Assembly: GCA_036405135.1 (NCBI GenBank)
Contig: DASWYF010000002.1
Location: 186,001-250,000 of the forward strand
Reading direction: 5' to 3'
Origin: Verrucomicrobiia bacterium
GTDB lineage: Bacteria > Verrucomicrobiota > Verrucomicrobiia > Limisphaerales > JAEYXS01
Length of the DNA: 64,000 bases
How positions within the stretch are numbered: the stretch's first letter is position 1; each line of letters opens with the position of its first letter. Both the position numbers and the translations under genes were made by a program. Of the stretch, positions 42,386 through 50,469 are shown piece by piece. The notes beneath the pieces were generated by a model. It searched no databases and was not told the origin of the DNA. It saw only the letters and a list, made by a program, of their open reading frames with translations.

Positions 42386-44451
42386 AGACACCTCCGTTTT
42401 TATTGGGACTGTCGCTGGTGTTCTGGGGATACCAGTCTGGAATGCTGTGGGTGGGGGGTGCTTTGGCGGTGTTGATGGAGCTTTCGCTGATCGTCAGGCA
42501 GCGTTGGGATGTGGATCGCGGGGATTATTATCGCGTGTGGGATTTTTGCGCGATCCTGTTTGCCGCCTCGGCGATCTATTGTTTCGTGTCGAGGGATACC
42601 ACAAATGACGTGATGGAATTTTTCCAGGCGACGAACTACAGCAAGCGCAATCAGGTCTTGAACAATGCGTTTGCCACGGCGTTTATCTTCTTTCAATGGA
42701 TGCCCATCGTGTTCTTTCCCATCGCGATGACTCAGGCATATGCAGCGAACCCGTCGATTCCTTACAGCACGTTCTCGTGGATCTGGCGCAGGCAGTTAAG
42801 ACAGGGGCTGGTGGCGGAACGAGGTGCGATGAATGTCTCCTATCCGTATTTCGCGATCGTGCTGTTCTCGACCTCGCTCGTGAATGAGCGTGATCCTGTC
42901 TTTTATATCGGGTTGAGCATTCTGGTGCTGTATGCTCTGGCGGCGATACGTTCACGGAGATTTTCCCCGCTCATCTGGGCCCCGCTCGCCCTGGCCGTGG
43001 TGGTGTTGGGACATTTTGGCCACATCGGCCTGCAACAGGCCCAAGGGGCGGTGGAGACGAGCTTCTCACAATGGCTCTCCAAGATCATCAACCGCAATTC
43101 GAATCCGTATGAAAGCCGGACGGCTATCGGGCGATTGGGCAGGCTGAAACTTTCTGGCGAGGTGGTGATGCGGGTGGAGGTGCAAGGGGCACCTGTGGAG
43201 CTTTTACGGGAAGCCAGTTATGACACGTTTGTGAGCCCATCCTGGATCGTGACGCGCAGCAAATTCGAGGATGCCGTTTCCGAGAATGATGCGACGACGT
43301 GGCCGTTGATTCCCGAGAAGGAGACTAAAGGCACGGCGATCATCTCCACATATTTCCCTCGCGGTCGAGGCATGTTGTGCGCGCCGAACGGCGTGGCGGC
43401 GATTGACAAGCTGCTGGCGGCGCAGATGGAGACAAACTTTTACGGTGGCATCCGGGTGTCGAATGCGACGGCTTTCGCCCGGTATGAAGCGAAGCATTCA
43501 CCGGGGAAGACGATCGACTCAGATCCGATCGAAGCAGACCGAATTGTGACGGACAGCGAGAGCGAAAGCGTCAAACGGGCGGTCGCCGAGACAGGATTGA
43601 AACCAGAGGATACTTTGGAGAAAAAATTGATAGTTTTGCAGCAGTTCTTCACTGAGAAGTACCGTTACGACACCTGGCAAGGGAGGAAAGAACTGCGTCC
43701 CAAGGAAACGATGCTGGGATACTTCCTGCTGCGCAGCCGCGCCGGGCACTGCGAGTACTTCGCCACGGCCACGGTGCTGATGTTGCGGGCGCTTGGAGTC
43801 GAGGCGCGCTATTCCGTGGGTTACGCCGTGCAGGAGACGGAAGGCGGGCCCAACCGCTTCGTGGTGCGTGAACGGCATGGTCATGCATGGGTGCTTTATT
43901 ACGACCGCGCGGAAGGGGTGTGGAAAGACTTTGATACGACGCCGCCGGACTGGTTCGCAGTGGAAGAGGCAAAGAATTCGTCGATGTTCGAGCCGCTGAA
44001 GGATCTATGGTCCAAGATGCGATTTCAGATATCCGAGTGGCGCTGGCTGACGGATCGCGAGAAGTTTCGGCAGAACATGATCTGGCTGATGGTGGTGCTG
44101 ATCGCCGTGCTGGCGTGGCGCCTGGTGCGGCGCAGCCGGATGAAAAAAACGGATGGAGGACCTGCGGGGACTTCCAAGCCGATTGATTGGCCGGGGCGTG
44201 ATTCGGAGTTTTATGCTGTTGAGCAGAAGCTCGCGGCCATGGGGCTGGATCGTTTGGAAAGCGAAAGCATCAATGATTGGTTGGCGAGGGTACGTGAACT
44301 GATGCCGGATGCCGTAGTGGAACTCCCGTCGCTGGTGAAGTTGCATTACCGGTATCGTTTTGACCCAGCGGGTTTGTCAGCAGAGGAACGCAAGGTGTTG
44401 AGGGAAGGGGTGGCGGAATGGATGAAGACGCAGAAAGTAGGAGTCAAATAA
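42382..44451 (+). CDS. TgpA-like membrane transglutaminase
   Basis: 689 residues. N-terminal membrane domain of several helices (LLGLSLVFWGYQSGMLWVGG, LAVVVLGHFGHI), a large extracytoplasmic part, then a transglutaminase-like core with catalytic triad: Cys457 in RAGHCEYFATA, His501 in RHGHAWV, Asp518 in KDFDTTPPD. A last helix (MIWLMVVLIAVLAW) near 570 is followed by a cytoplasmic DUF4129-like tail (EQKLAAMGLDRLESESINDW). Overlap with DUF58 by 4 bases. MoxR-DUF58-TgpA is a recurrent bacterial unit whose exact role is unclear. Confidence 0.86.
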   Translation: MKTPPFLLGLSLVFWGYQSGMLWVGGALAVLMELSLIVRQRWDVDRGDYYRVWDFCAILFAASAIYCFVSRDTTNDVMEFFQATNYSKRNQVLNNAFATAFIFFQWMPIVFFPIAMTQAYAANPSIPYSTFSWIWRRQLRQGLVAERGAMNVSYPYFAIVLFSTSLVNERDPVFYIGLSILVLYALAAIRSRRFSPLIWAPLALAVVVLGHFGHIGLQQAQGAVETSFSQWLSKIINRNSNPYESRTAIGRLGRLKLSGEVVMRVEVQGAPVELLREASYDTFVSPSWIVTRSKFEDAVSENDATTWPLIPEKETKGTAIISTYFPRGRGMLCAPNGVAAIDKLLAAQMETNFYGGIRVSNATAFARYEAKHSPGKTIDSDPIEADRIVTDSESESVKRAVAETGLKPEDTLEKKLIVLQQFFTEKYRYDTWQGRKELRPKETMLGYFLLRSRAGHCEYFATATVLMLRALGVEARYSVGYAVQETEGGPNRFVVRERHGHAWVLYYDRAEGVWKDFDTTPPDWFAVEEAKNSSMFEPLKDLWSKMRFQISEWRWLTDREKFRQNMIWLMVVLIAVLAWRLVRRSRMKKTDGGPAGTSKPIDWPGRDSEFYAVEQKLAAMGLDRLESESINDWLARVRELMPDAVVELPSLVKLHYRYRFDPAGLSAEERKVLREGVAEWMKTQKVGVK

Positions 44452-44487
44452 GGATTAAAGACGGTCTCGAAAGAATACCGTATTCGC

Positions 44488-44769
44488 AAGAAAAACTATG
44501 CCCGCCGGAAAACAGGGCGAAGCTGTTCCGACAGCGTTCGCCCCAGCGATGAAGTGTTTCCGACGGGCATGTGGGCTCCCCACCCAAAAGAAATTCTGCA
44601 GGAGACCGGCTGATGGCGGTAGTCACATGTCCCTTTGTAAGGCCCCGAGGTCAGTTGGAAGTAAGTCGGCATCCCCAAGCTGTCACGTCCACCCAGACGG
44701 TGCTTGCAGATGCCGGCTTCAGTCGCGTTCCCCTGCAGGAAGATGTTCATAAAAATTTGGTGCGAAAGT
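44488..44769 (-). ncRNA. Candidate structured RNA or long structured 3' UTR
   Basis: Region without a gene, downstream of the minus-strand gene at 44770. On the minus strand it ends in a compound hairpin: outer arms 44498-44510/44558-44570 (13 bp, one mismatch) around an inner stem 44515-44526/44531-44543 (12 bp, one bulge), then a TTTTTC tract. Further stems: 44571-44575/44579-44583, 44665-44673/44709-44717 (9 bp), 44676-44680/44702-44706 and a closing 44596-44602/44732-44738. It fits no RNA family I know; I looked for 6S, tmRNA, RNase P and SRP signatures without success. It may be an RNA or only terminator plus UTR. Confidence 0.4.
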
Positions 44770-46527
44770 TCAATGAGCTTGTGGAACGACCGGCAAAGCG
44801 GTTGAACCGTGATCTTTGTTCCCAGACTTATGCCAACGGTCACGTGTAAGCGCATAGGCGATGCCGCCGGCGAAGAATGCAAAGGCAGCCAATACCACTA
44901 GATAACCGGTGGGCGTGATGCGCAGAACTTCCAGTGTGTGGTTCAGCGCCACGGTGGCGATATTGCAGGCAGCCGCAGCGGGCAAGGCTTTGGAGGCCCA
45001 GTGACCTTGGAACAAACGGGCCAGCACATAGACGCCGGCGATGAACAGGCTGGCGAGCGAGATCAGCAGCGCGGCATCCAGACCGGCGATGGAGCCCCAA
45101 CGGAACGAGTGCAGGGGCAGGGCGATGGCGAAGGCTTTCCAGACGGCGCGAGCAAAGGTGGTGCGTTCACCGGTCCAGAAAAGGCTGTGGGCCAGACCGA
45201 AAAGCAGGGCATTCTGGAACGCGAGTTGCTCGACGTAATCAAAGTGCGCGAAGAGATATTGCGAACCAAAACCGACGATGACTGCGCCAGCTATGGCACC
45301 ACGCGGATTCCGGGAGCGGCAGGTTTGCAGGAACACGTAAGCGCCGATCGCGAGCAAAATGACCTTCTCGCGGCTGAAATCCGGGATGTAACGGTGGCCC
45401 AGATGGTGCGGGATGGCCGCGAGCAAGGCCATGAGGGAAGCGAAGAGGAATTCTTTCGCCGTTTCATTGCGCTGCACCAAAGTTTGCCAGCCGAGCAGGG
45501 CGCAATTCAAAGCGGTCAGTCCGAGGAATAGCCGCGTGTCCGCCTGCATAGCGAAGACCGTGGCAAGTATCGGCAGCACGAGCATACGCGAGCGGTAGAT
45601 CTCAGCGCGCATGACGAAATCGGACAGGCGCAGATTGATCACCCAAGCCAAAGCCCAGAGCATCGGAGCGACCGTCCAGAGCCGGAAGCGGATGCCGTCC
45701 AGGTAGTCCATGGAGCGCAGATGCACCGCCGTGGCGATGATCCAGATGATGGCGGCAGCGAGCGGTGTCCAGCGGCGGGTGAGGGAGCGTTCCGTGAGGT
45801 CTTGGCTGCGGGGAAAGGCCAGCAACGTCAGGAACAGCACGGGCATGAACCAGCGCCAGAGTTGCGGGCTCAGTTGTGTCCACGACTGGCTGTCCTCGCC
45901 GATGACGGCGCGGAAGTGGAGCGGGAAGGCGAGGTTTGTGACGAGCAGCACGGCCCCCAGCGCCAGTCCGGCGACGGGCAGGTTCAGCGGACGCAGATAC
46001 AGCTTCCAACTGGTGAAACGCAGGATGGTGAAGAGCGTGGCGGCCAGACAGAGCGAGGTGGTCCACACCGCGCGATTTTCCATCATGGAGGCCTGGCTGA
46101 TGAGGATGAAGGGGACGAAGACGAACAGGTTCTCCAGCCAGAAGAGCAGGGCGGTATCGTGCCACAACTGGCGACGGGCGAGGAACAGGGCGGTCAGCAC
46201 CAACAGGAGCTCGTAGACCTGAAGCGAGCTGAAATTGAAGGCGAGCTGGGATTGTTCCTGACCGAGCATCTGCGGGTCCACGGAAACGAGGTAGATACCT
46301 TGGAGCATGAACAGGGCGCTCAGGAGGAAGAAGGGGTTGCTGGCGATCACTAAGCTTAGGAGTTTCTTCCAGGGGATGCCGGTGAAGAGGTCGAGCACGT
46401 TGTGATGGCGTGTCCACATGCTCGGTTCTTCTTCAGCCGGAAAGGGTGGACTGACGCGCAGCGGTGGCGGTGAGACAGGTTCCGGGCCTTTCTGCGAACC
46501 ATCTGAAGGGGAGTTTTCAGCGTTCAT
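44770..46527 (-). CDS. Polytopic membrane protein, unknown function
   Basis: 585 residues. Pro-rich cytoplasmic N-terminus, then about 14-16 transmembrane stretches (e.g. LSLVIASNPFFLLSALFML, LVLPILATVFAM, AYVFLQTC). I start it at the ATG at 46527, with a clear AAGGAG 7-8 bases upstream, not at the codon at 46560. No family recognised. Divergent from the HTH gene, with phased repeats in the shared promoter region, so it could be its target. Confidence 0.72.
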   Translation of the reverse strand: MNAENSPSDGSQKGPEPVSPPPLRVSPPFPAEEEPSMWTRHHNVLDLFTGIPWKKLLSLVIASNPFFLLSALFMLQGIYLVSVDPQMLGQEQSQLAFNFSSLQVYELLLVLTALFLARRQLWHDTALLFWLENLFVFVPFILISQASMMENRAVWTTSLCLAATLFTILRFTSWKLYLRPLNLPVAGLALGAVLLVTNLAFPLHFRAVIGEDSQSWTQLSPQLWRWFMPVLFLTLLAFPRSQDLTERSLTRRWTPLAAAIIWIIATAVHLRSMDYLDGIRFRLWTVAPMLWALAWVINLRLSDFVMRAEIYRSRMLVLPILATVFAMQADTRLFLGLTALNCALLGWQTLVQRNETAKEFLFASLMALLAAIPHHLGHRYIPDFSREKVILLAIGAYVFLQTCRSRNPRGAIAGAVIVGFGSQYLFAHFDYVEQLAFQNALLFGLAHSLFWTGERTTFARAVWKAFAIALPLHSFRWGSIAGLDAALLISLASLFIAGVYVLARLFQGHWASKALPAAAACNIATVALNHTLEVLRITPTGYLVVLAAFAFFAGGIAYALTRDRWHKSGNKDHGSTALPVVPQAH

Positions 46528-46553
46528 AGGGTGCTCCTTGGTTGGTTGTTTAG

Positions 46554-46642
46554 TTATCAATTACTATCATAAACTATCATTGTAAATGCTTTTCTATCAA
46601 AAATGTTGATTTTAATCATTTCTTGATAGTTAATGAGTATCA
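46554..46642. promoter_or_regulatory. Phased TATCA repeats in a divergent promoter region
   Basis: AT-rich gap between the membrane protein and the HTH gene. TTATCA at 46554, CTATCA at 46564, CTATCA at 46574 and CTATCA at 46594 lie on an exact 10-base grid (the 46584 place is degenerate). An inverted TTGATAG (46623-46629) and GTATCA (46637-46642) follow. One-helix-turn spacing suggests cooperative binding on one DNA face, probably by the adjacent HTH protein. Confidence 0.6.
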
Positions 46643-47107
46643 ATGAGCGCGACCAATGATGTTTCCTCTGCCAGCCCGCAATGGTTTTCCATCAAGGAAG
46701 CCGCCGAATACCTCTCCATCAGCGAGCCGACCCTTTACCGGTGGATGCAGGACGGGAAGATCACGTTTCGCAAGGTGGGGGATTCCACCCGTTTTCTAAA
46801 GGAGGACCTCGATGCCGTGGTGGAGGTGCATCCGAGCGCGAAGGAACTGGTGAAGGTGGAACTGACCTGCCCGGCGTGTCATCATGATGCGATGGTGGAA
46901 GGTCGGCTGGAGAGCACGGGCCGCAGCTATTTCGTGCCGAAGAAGACGAAGTTCTGGACGCTGAAGGACAGCAACGTGGAGACGCGGGCGCGCATGTGCG
47001 AGCGCTGCGGCTATCTGATGCTTTTTGGTGACGTGGCGAAGCTTGAAGCACTCATCGAGCACAAGGAGAAGATGGAGGCGAAAGAAGCGAAGAAGGAGAA
47101 GGAGTGA
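46643..47107 (+). CDS. Excisionase-type HTH protein with zinc ribbon
   Basis: 154 residues. N-terminal winged-helix HTH of the MerR/excisionase group: WFSIKEAAEYLSISEPTLYRWMQDGKITFRKVG, ending RFLKEDLDAV (about residues 14-57). A second part has two Cys pairs, CPACHH and CERCGY, making a likely zinc ribbon; the C-terminus is a Lys/Glu coiled tail. No integrase or other phage gene nearby, so it is more likely a regulator. Starts with ATG at 46643, inside the last TATCA repeat, consistent with autoregulation. Confidence 0.78.
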   Translation: MSATNDVSSASPQWFSIKEAAEYLSISEPTLYRWMQDGKITFRKVGDSTRFLKEDLDAVVEVHPSAKELVKVELTCPACHHDAMVEGRLESTGRSYFVPKKTKFWTLKDSNVETRARMCERCGYLMLFGDVAKLEALIEHKEKMEAKEAKKEKE

Positions 47108-47114
47108 TTTGAAG

Positions 47115-47180
47115 AAAACATCGAACATCGAACTCCCAACTTCCAACATCGAGAGTGGGAAGGAATGAGCAATGACCTGG
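47115..47180. repeat. Mixed dispersed repeats (AACATCGAACATCGAA and GAATGAGCAATG)
   Basis: 47115-47160 matches the tandem AACATCGA unit of 4731-4777; a shortened GGAAGGAATGAGCAATGACC follows, matching 31900-31920. Confidence 0.65.
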
Positions 47181-47216
47181 CATCACAATGAGGTGCTATC
47201 TTAAGAGAAGCGGTTT

Positions 47217-47702
47217 ATGCAAACCGGAACAAAAGAGATCGGAGTGATTTTGGCGCTAGTTCTGCTTGCCGGGGTGGTTGTGGTGGTTGCCAGTGCGTAT
47301 CCGGTTCCGGGCTCTCGGAGATTTTGCGGTCATCCGGATGAGCGATTCAAAAGTGTGGATGGATTTCTCGATTGGGTTCAGGGAGTCAGGCATCATTGCA
47401 AAGGAGGAAAGTTGATTGCCGACCTTAAGATGCTGCAATTGGCGCAGAAGATGCATCTGGACGATACTGGCAGATACGCAGCCAATGAAGCGGAGCTGGT
47501 TCCGTATCTTGGGAGCTGGTTCAAGACGAACTACTATATCGTAAATTATTCTGCGGGCGCTAATCAGTGGTCGGTTGCGGTGGATAGATCACAGTATCTG
47601 CCTGGACATTATTTGCTGACTGGCGGAAAGGTCCATTTCCATGAGACCAATCCAGCGACGACCAATGATGTGCTTCTGGCCGTAGTAGAAACGGATCGGT
47701 GA
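47217..47702 (+). CDS. Membrane-anchored protein with pilin-like globular domain
   Basis: 161 residues. One N-terminal transmembrane helix (GVILALVLLAGVVVVVASAY) but no prepilin cleavage motif. The rest, ADLKMLQLAQKMHLDDTGRY, AANEAELVPYLG, resembles the helix-strand part of GspG-like pseudopilins (x-A-x-x-Y-x-x-D-T-G-x-Y). ATG at 47217. Twenty bases before the C39-like gene. Could be a substrate or partner of that peptidase; this is only a positional hint. Confidence 0.55.
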   Translation: MQTGTKEIGVILALVLLAGVVVVVASAYPVPGSRRFCGHPDERFKSVDGFLDWVQGVRHHCKGGKLIADLKMLQLAQKMHLDDTGRYAANEAELVPYLGSWFKTNYYIVNYSAGANQWSVAVDRSQYLPGHYLLTGGKVHFHETNPATTNDVLLAVVETDR

Positions 47703-47721
47703 GCTTTTTTGCGGAGGTTTT

Positions 47722-48552
47722 ATGTTTGGGTTGATGCTGTTGATGCTGGTGTCGGCGCTGGCATTCCTTGCCGGTCGCAGGCTGGCATCTGGCTGGTCGC
47801 GCAGTGCGCGCATGGTGGGAGTGTTGGTCAGTCTGCTGACGGCGCTGGCGTTTTTCCGATGGGCGTATGATACGGCTGCCGTGGTGTTGCTGGTGCCACC
47901 GTCATGGTTGCCGTTCGCGGCGGAATGGCAGGTGCCTTTGGTGGCTTTGGGAGCAGGGATTTTCATGCGTGAGACGAATTTGCCTTGGTGGCGAAGAATC
48001 GTCCTGGGTGCTTTGCTGGTAGTTGGGGCTTCTCTGCCGGTGGGAAAGGTGGTCTTTGGGGAGGTGCCGCGTAGTGTTGATTTTTGGGACGGCATGGTCT
48101 GTCGCCAGACGCATCCGTCCACTTGCTGTGCAGCGGCAGCGGCCACCTTATTGCAATATCATGGTATCGCGGCAGTGGAGGGTGAGTTGATCATGGCCTG
48201 TTTTACACGGAAGGATGGGACATCGCTTGGCGGCCTGCTGCGCGGAGTTGAGTTGATGGCCCGCCCACAGGGGTATCGCGCGAGGGTGGCGACAGCTACG
48301 TTGGATGATCTGAGGAGCAAGGAACGGCAACCGGCCATCCTGCTGGTGAATTTGCGGCCGGAAGTCGCGGCGAAGGAGCCTCGCTACGAGAACCAGTGGG
48401 GCTGGGTTATCGGGCAGAGTCATGCGGTGGTCCTGCTTGGCTTTAATGAGGCCGGTCACCCGATCATCGGTGATCCTTCGGTGGGGAGGGAGGTTTGGAG
48501 CCTGGAGGGACTGACGGAACTATGGGTGGGAACAATGGTTTGGCTGGAATAG
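47722..48552 (+). CDS. Membrane protein with C39-like cysteine peptidase domain
   Basis: 276 residues. Three or four N-terminal membrane helices, then a papain-like C39 domain: QTHPSTCCAAAAATLLQYHG (Cys135 or Cys136 as nucleophile, Gln129 oxyanion), His234 in GQSHAVVLLGF and Asp251 in IIGDPSVGRE. C39 peptidases usually sit at the N-terminus of bacteriocin ABC exporters and cut double-glycine leaders; this one is free of ABC domains and is membrane-tethered. GGAGG precedes the ATG. Substrate unknown. Confidence 0.75.
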   Translation: MFGLMLLMLVSALAFLAGRRLASGWSRSARMVGVLVSLLTALAFFRWAYDTAAVVLLVPPSWLPFAAEWQVPLVALGAGIFMRETNLPWWRRIVLGALLVVGASLPVGKVVFGEVPRSVDFWDGMVCRQTHPSTCCAAAAATLLQYHGIAAVEGELIMACFTRKDGTSLGGLLRGVELMARPQGYRARVATATLDDLRSKERQPAILLVNLRPEVAAKEPRYENQWGWVIGQSHAVVLLGFNEAGHPIIGDPSVGREVWSLEGLTELWVGTMVWLE

Positions 48553-48555
48553 TCC

Positions 48556-49863
48556 TCAACCCTTCGCTGCTTTCAGCAGAAACGCCTCCACGCGATTTAC
48601 CATCGCTTCGGTAGTGTAGGTATCCTTCACTTCCTGCTGGCCGGTGACAGCCATTTGCAAGCGCATGGCCGGCTCGTTTTGGAGGTACTGGATGCGTTGA
48701 GCGAGGTCCAAGACATTGCCTGCCGAGTAGAGCAGGGAGTTCACACCGTGTTGCAGCACTTCACCCACACCACCGTAACCGGTGGAGAGTACCATCATCC
48801 CCGCAGCCATCGCTTCCAGCGGAGTTGTGGTATAAGGCTCCGCCCACTCCGCGCAGTGGATGAAGAAATCATGCTGGCGGTAAAAACGCGGCAATTCGTT
48901 GGCCTGATCGATAGATGCGTCGAATGTGATCGGCAGTTTATTCCGGGTTGCAAAGGATTTAAGACTCGCAACGTATTCAGACTCGCCGCTGCCACACACA
49001 GTCAATGTCACTGCGGGATTGGCGTCGTGTAATTCTTTGAAAGCTTCTACCACGGTGCGCACGCCACTTTCTTTGTGCAGCTTGCTGGCCACCATGAGAC
49101 GCGTGGCGGGTATTTCTGGAGGACGGACATCACCCAAAAACTTTTCCACGTTGATGCCCGGACGCATGATGGTCGGCGTGCCGATGTGATAACCGGTCTG
49201 GATGGCGGAATCGCACAACAACTGGCTGACAAAAGAAATATGCTCGAAACGGAACGTCTGGATGCTGCCAGGCTGCGACGCGGTCCGGTCACCTTCGGTA
49301 TCGTAGATGTGCGAGAGGCGCTTGGTGGCGATGTTGTCGCGCGTAGGCGTCACTTCATCCATCTTGTCCCGCTGTTTGCTCATCTCCAATGCCGAGCGCA
49401 TGGCAGATTGCGCCATGGAGAGCTTCGGACGATTCCACCAATCCAGCCAAGGATCGGTGTTCAGTTCATTGGTGATCCAGTAATCCGATACATCATAAGC
49501 GAGCGGGCGGCCACTTTGATGCAGAGTGAAGATCAGTGACTTGGAAAGCCCATGCAAACTCCAGACATATACCAAATCAGGTTTGTATTCGTTCAAGGTC
49601 TCGCGAAGCACTTCATGATTGTGCGTCTCGAGGTCTTTCATCTCCTTGAACTGGTCCAGCTTGGGATGGCCATAAATACCGTTCAAGTGCAAGCGACGGA
49701 TGGTTTCCTTGTCCCGCTGTTCCGTCTTCAGGCCGTGATTGGAGGTCAACACCAGCACCCCATGACCGCGTTTGCGCAGCTCGGATGCCACCTGTTCGCA
49801 CCGAAAATCATAGGTCCCCGCATGATGCGGCGGATAGATGTTGACCAGGATAAGTATCTTCAC
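48556..49863 (-). CDS. Family 4 glycosyltransferase
   Basis: 435 residues, GT-B fold. N-terminal LILVNIYPPHHAGTYDFRCE; donor domain with LMVASKLHKESGVRTVVEAF, VCGSGESEYV and EWAEPYTTTPLEAMAAGMMV (Glu-x7-Glu), then GVNSLLYSAGN. GTG start at 49863. No membrane segments. Lies close to, but separate from, the sugar island; donor unknown. Confidence 0.85.
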   Translation of the reverse strand: MKILILVNIYPPHHAGTYDFRCEQVASELRKRGHGVLVLTSNHGLKTEQRDKETIRRLHLNGIYGHPKLDQFKEMKDLETHNHEVLRETLNEYKPDLVYVWSLHGLSKSLIFTLHQSGRPLAYDVSDYWITNELNTDPWLDWWNRPKLSMAQSAMRSALEMSKQRDKMDEVTPTRDNIATKRLSHIYDTEGDRTASQPGSIQTFRFEHISFVSQLLCDSAIQTGYHIGTPTIMRPGINVEKFLGDVRPPEIPATRLMVASKLHKESGVRTVVEAFKELHDANPAVTLTVCGSGESEYVASLKSFATRNKLPITFDASIDQANELPRFYRQHDFFIHCAEWAEPYTTTPLEAMAAGMMVLSTGYGGVGEVLQHGVNSLLYSAGNVLDLAQRIQYLQNEPAMRLQMAVTGQQEVKDTYTTEAMVNRVEAFLLKAAKG

Positions 49864-49881
49864 AGCTCTTGAAGACGCAGA

Positions 49882-50382
49882 CTACTGGACCGCCTTGGGG
49901 TTGGCGAGAGTGATTGTATCCCCCGTCTGAATGACACCAGAGACGATGACTTGGGCTAGCACGCCTTGTTTCCCGTTTTCCATAAGCTGACGCAGCCCTT
50001 TGGCGATTGCATCCATTTTATGACAGGGGATGCGGGCTTCGTAGAGAAACAACACTGCCGTACTGCCGATCTGGATGCGTTTACCTATCAGATCACGGAA
50101 CCAGATGCCGGAGGTTTCGATGTTCGAGCGCACGCGACCGGGAGCGATTTCATCAAGGTCCAGTATGGCAGCGTGTTCCTCAATCTGTTCACGTTCGATC
50201 AAGGTCACTTGACGACGTGTAGGACGGTTGAAGTAGCGTTTATTGCCGAAGATGCCTTTGCCTGCAATCACTTCCATTGTGAACACGTCTTGCATCGGTT
50301 CCCAAGGAAGAGTGCTGTGCAAGTGAAGGGAAGCTACTTGCCCTAGCGTTTGTTGATCGCATGATGTTGTCCCGCTTTGCAT
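49882..50382 (-). CDS. MOSC domain protein
   Basis: 166 residues. MOSC domains bind sulfur or molybdenum cofactor and often reduce hydroxylated compounds. Typical features: EVIAGKGIFGNKRYF, VTLIEREQIEEH, then EARIPCHKMDAIAKGL with the conserved Cys, and GVLAQVIVSGVIQTGD. Stand-alone, without the beta-barrel N-terminal domain of mARC. ATG at 50382; divergent from serS. Confidence 0.85.
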   Translation of the reverse strand: MQSGTTSCDQQTLGQVASLHLHSTLPWEPMQDVFTMEVIAGKGIFGNKRYFNRPTRRQVTLIEREQIEEHAAILDLDEIAPGRVRSNIETSGIWFRDLIGKRIQIGSTAVLFLYEARIPCHKMDAIAKGLRQLMENGKQGVLAQVIVSGVIQTGDTITLANPKAVQ

Positions 50383-50469
50383 TTTTTGCTGCTGCTTTAG
50401 TTCAGACCGCTACCGGTCGAATTCTGTTCGATGCTTGCCCTAAAGGGTCGCATTCCTATAATCCGCCCC

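Noticed and set aside
44496-44882. 128-residue minus-strand open frame in the structured region
   Set aside because: It overlaps the end of the membrane protein gene in another frame, has no ribosome site or recognisable domain, and runs through the hairpins.
46643-47107. Excisionase-like gene as a sign of a phage or integrative element
   Set aside because: No integrase, attachment-site repeats or phage genes nearby; the HTH-plus-zinc-ribbon protein looks like a regulator.
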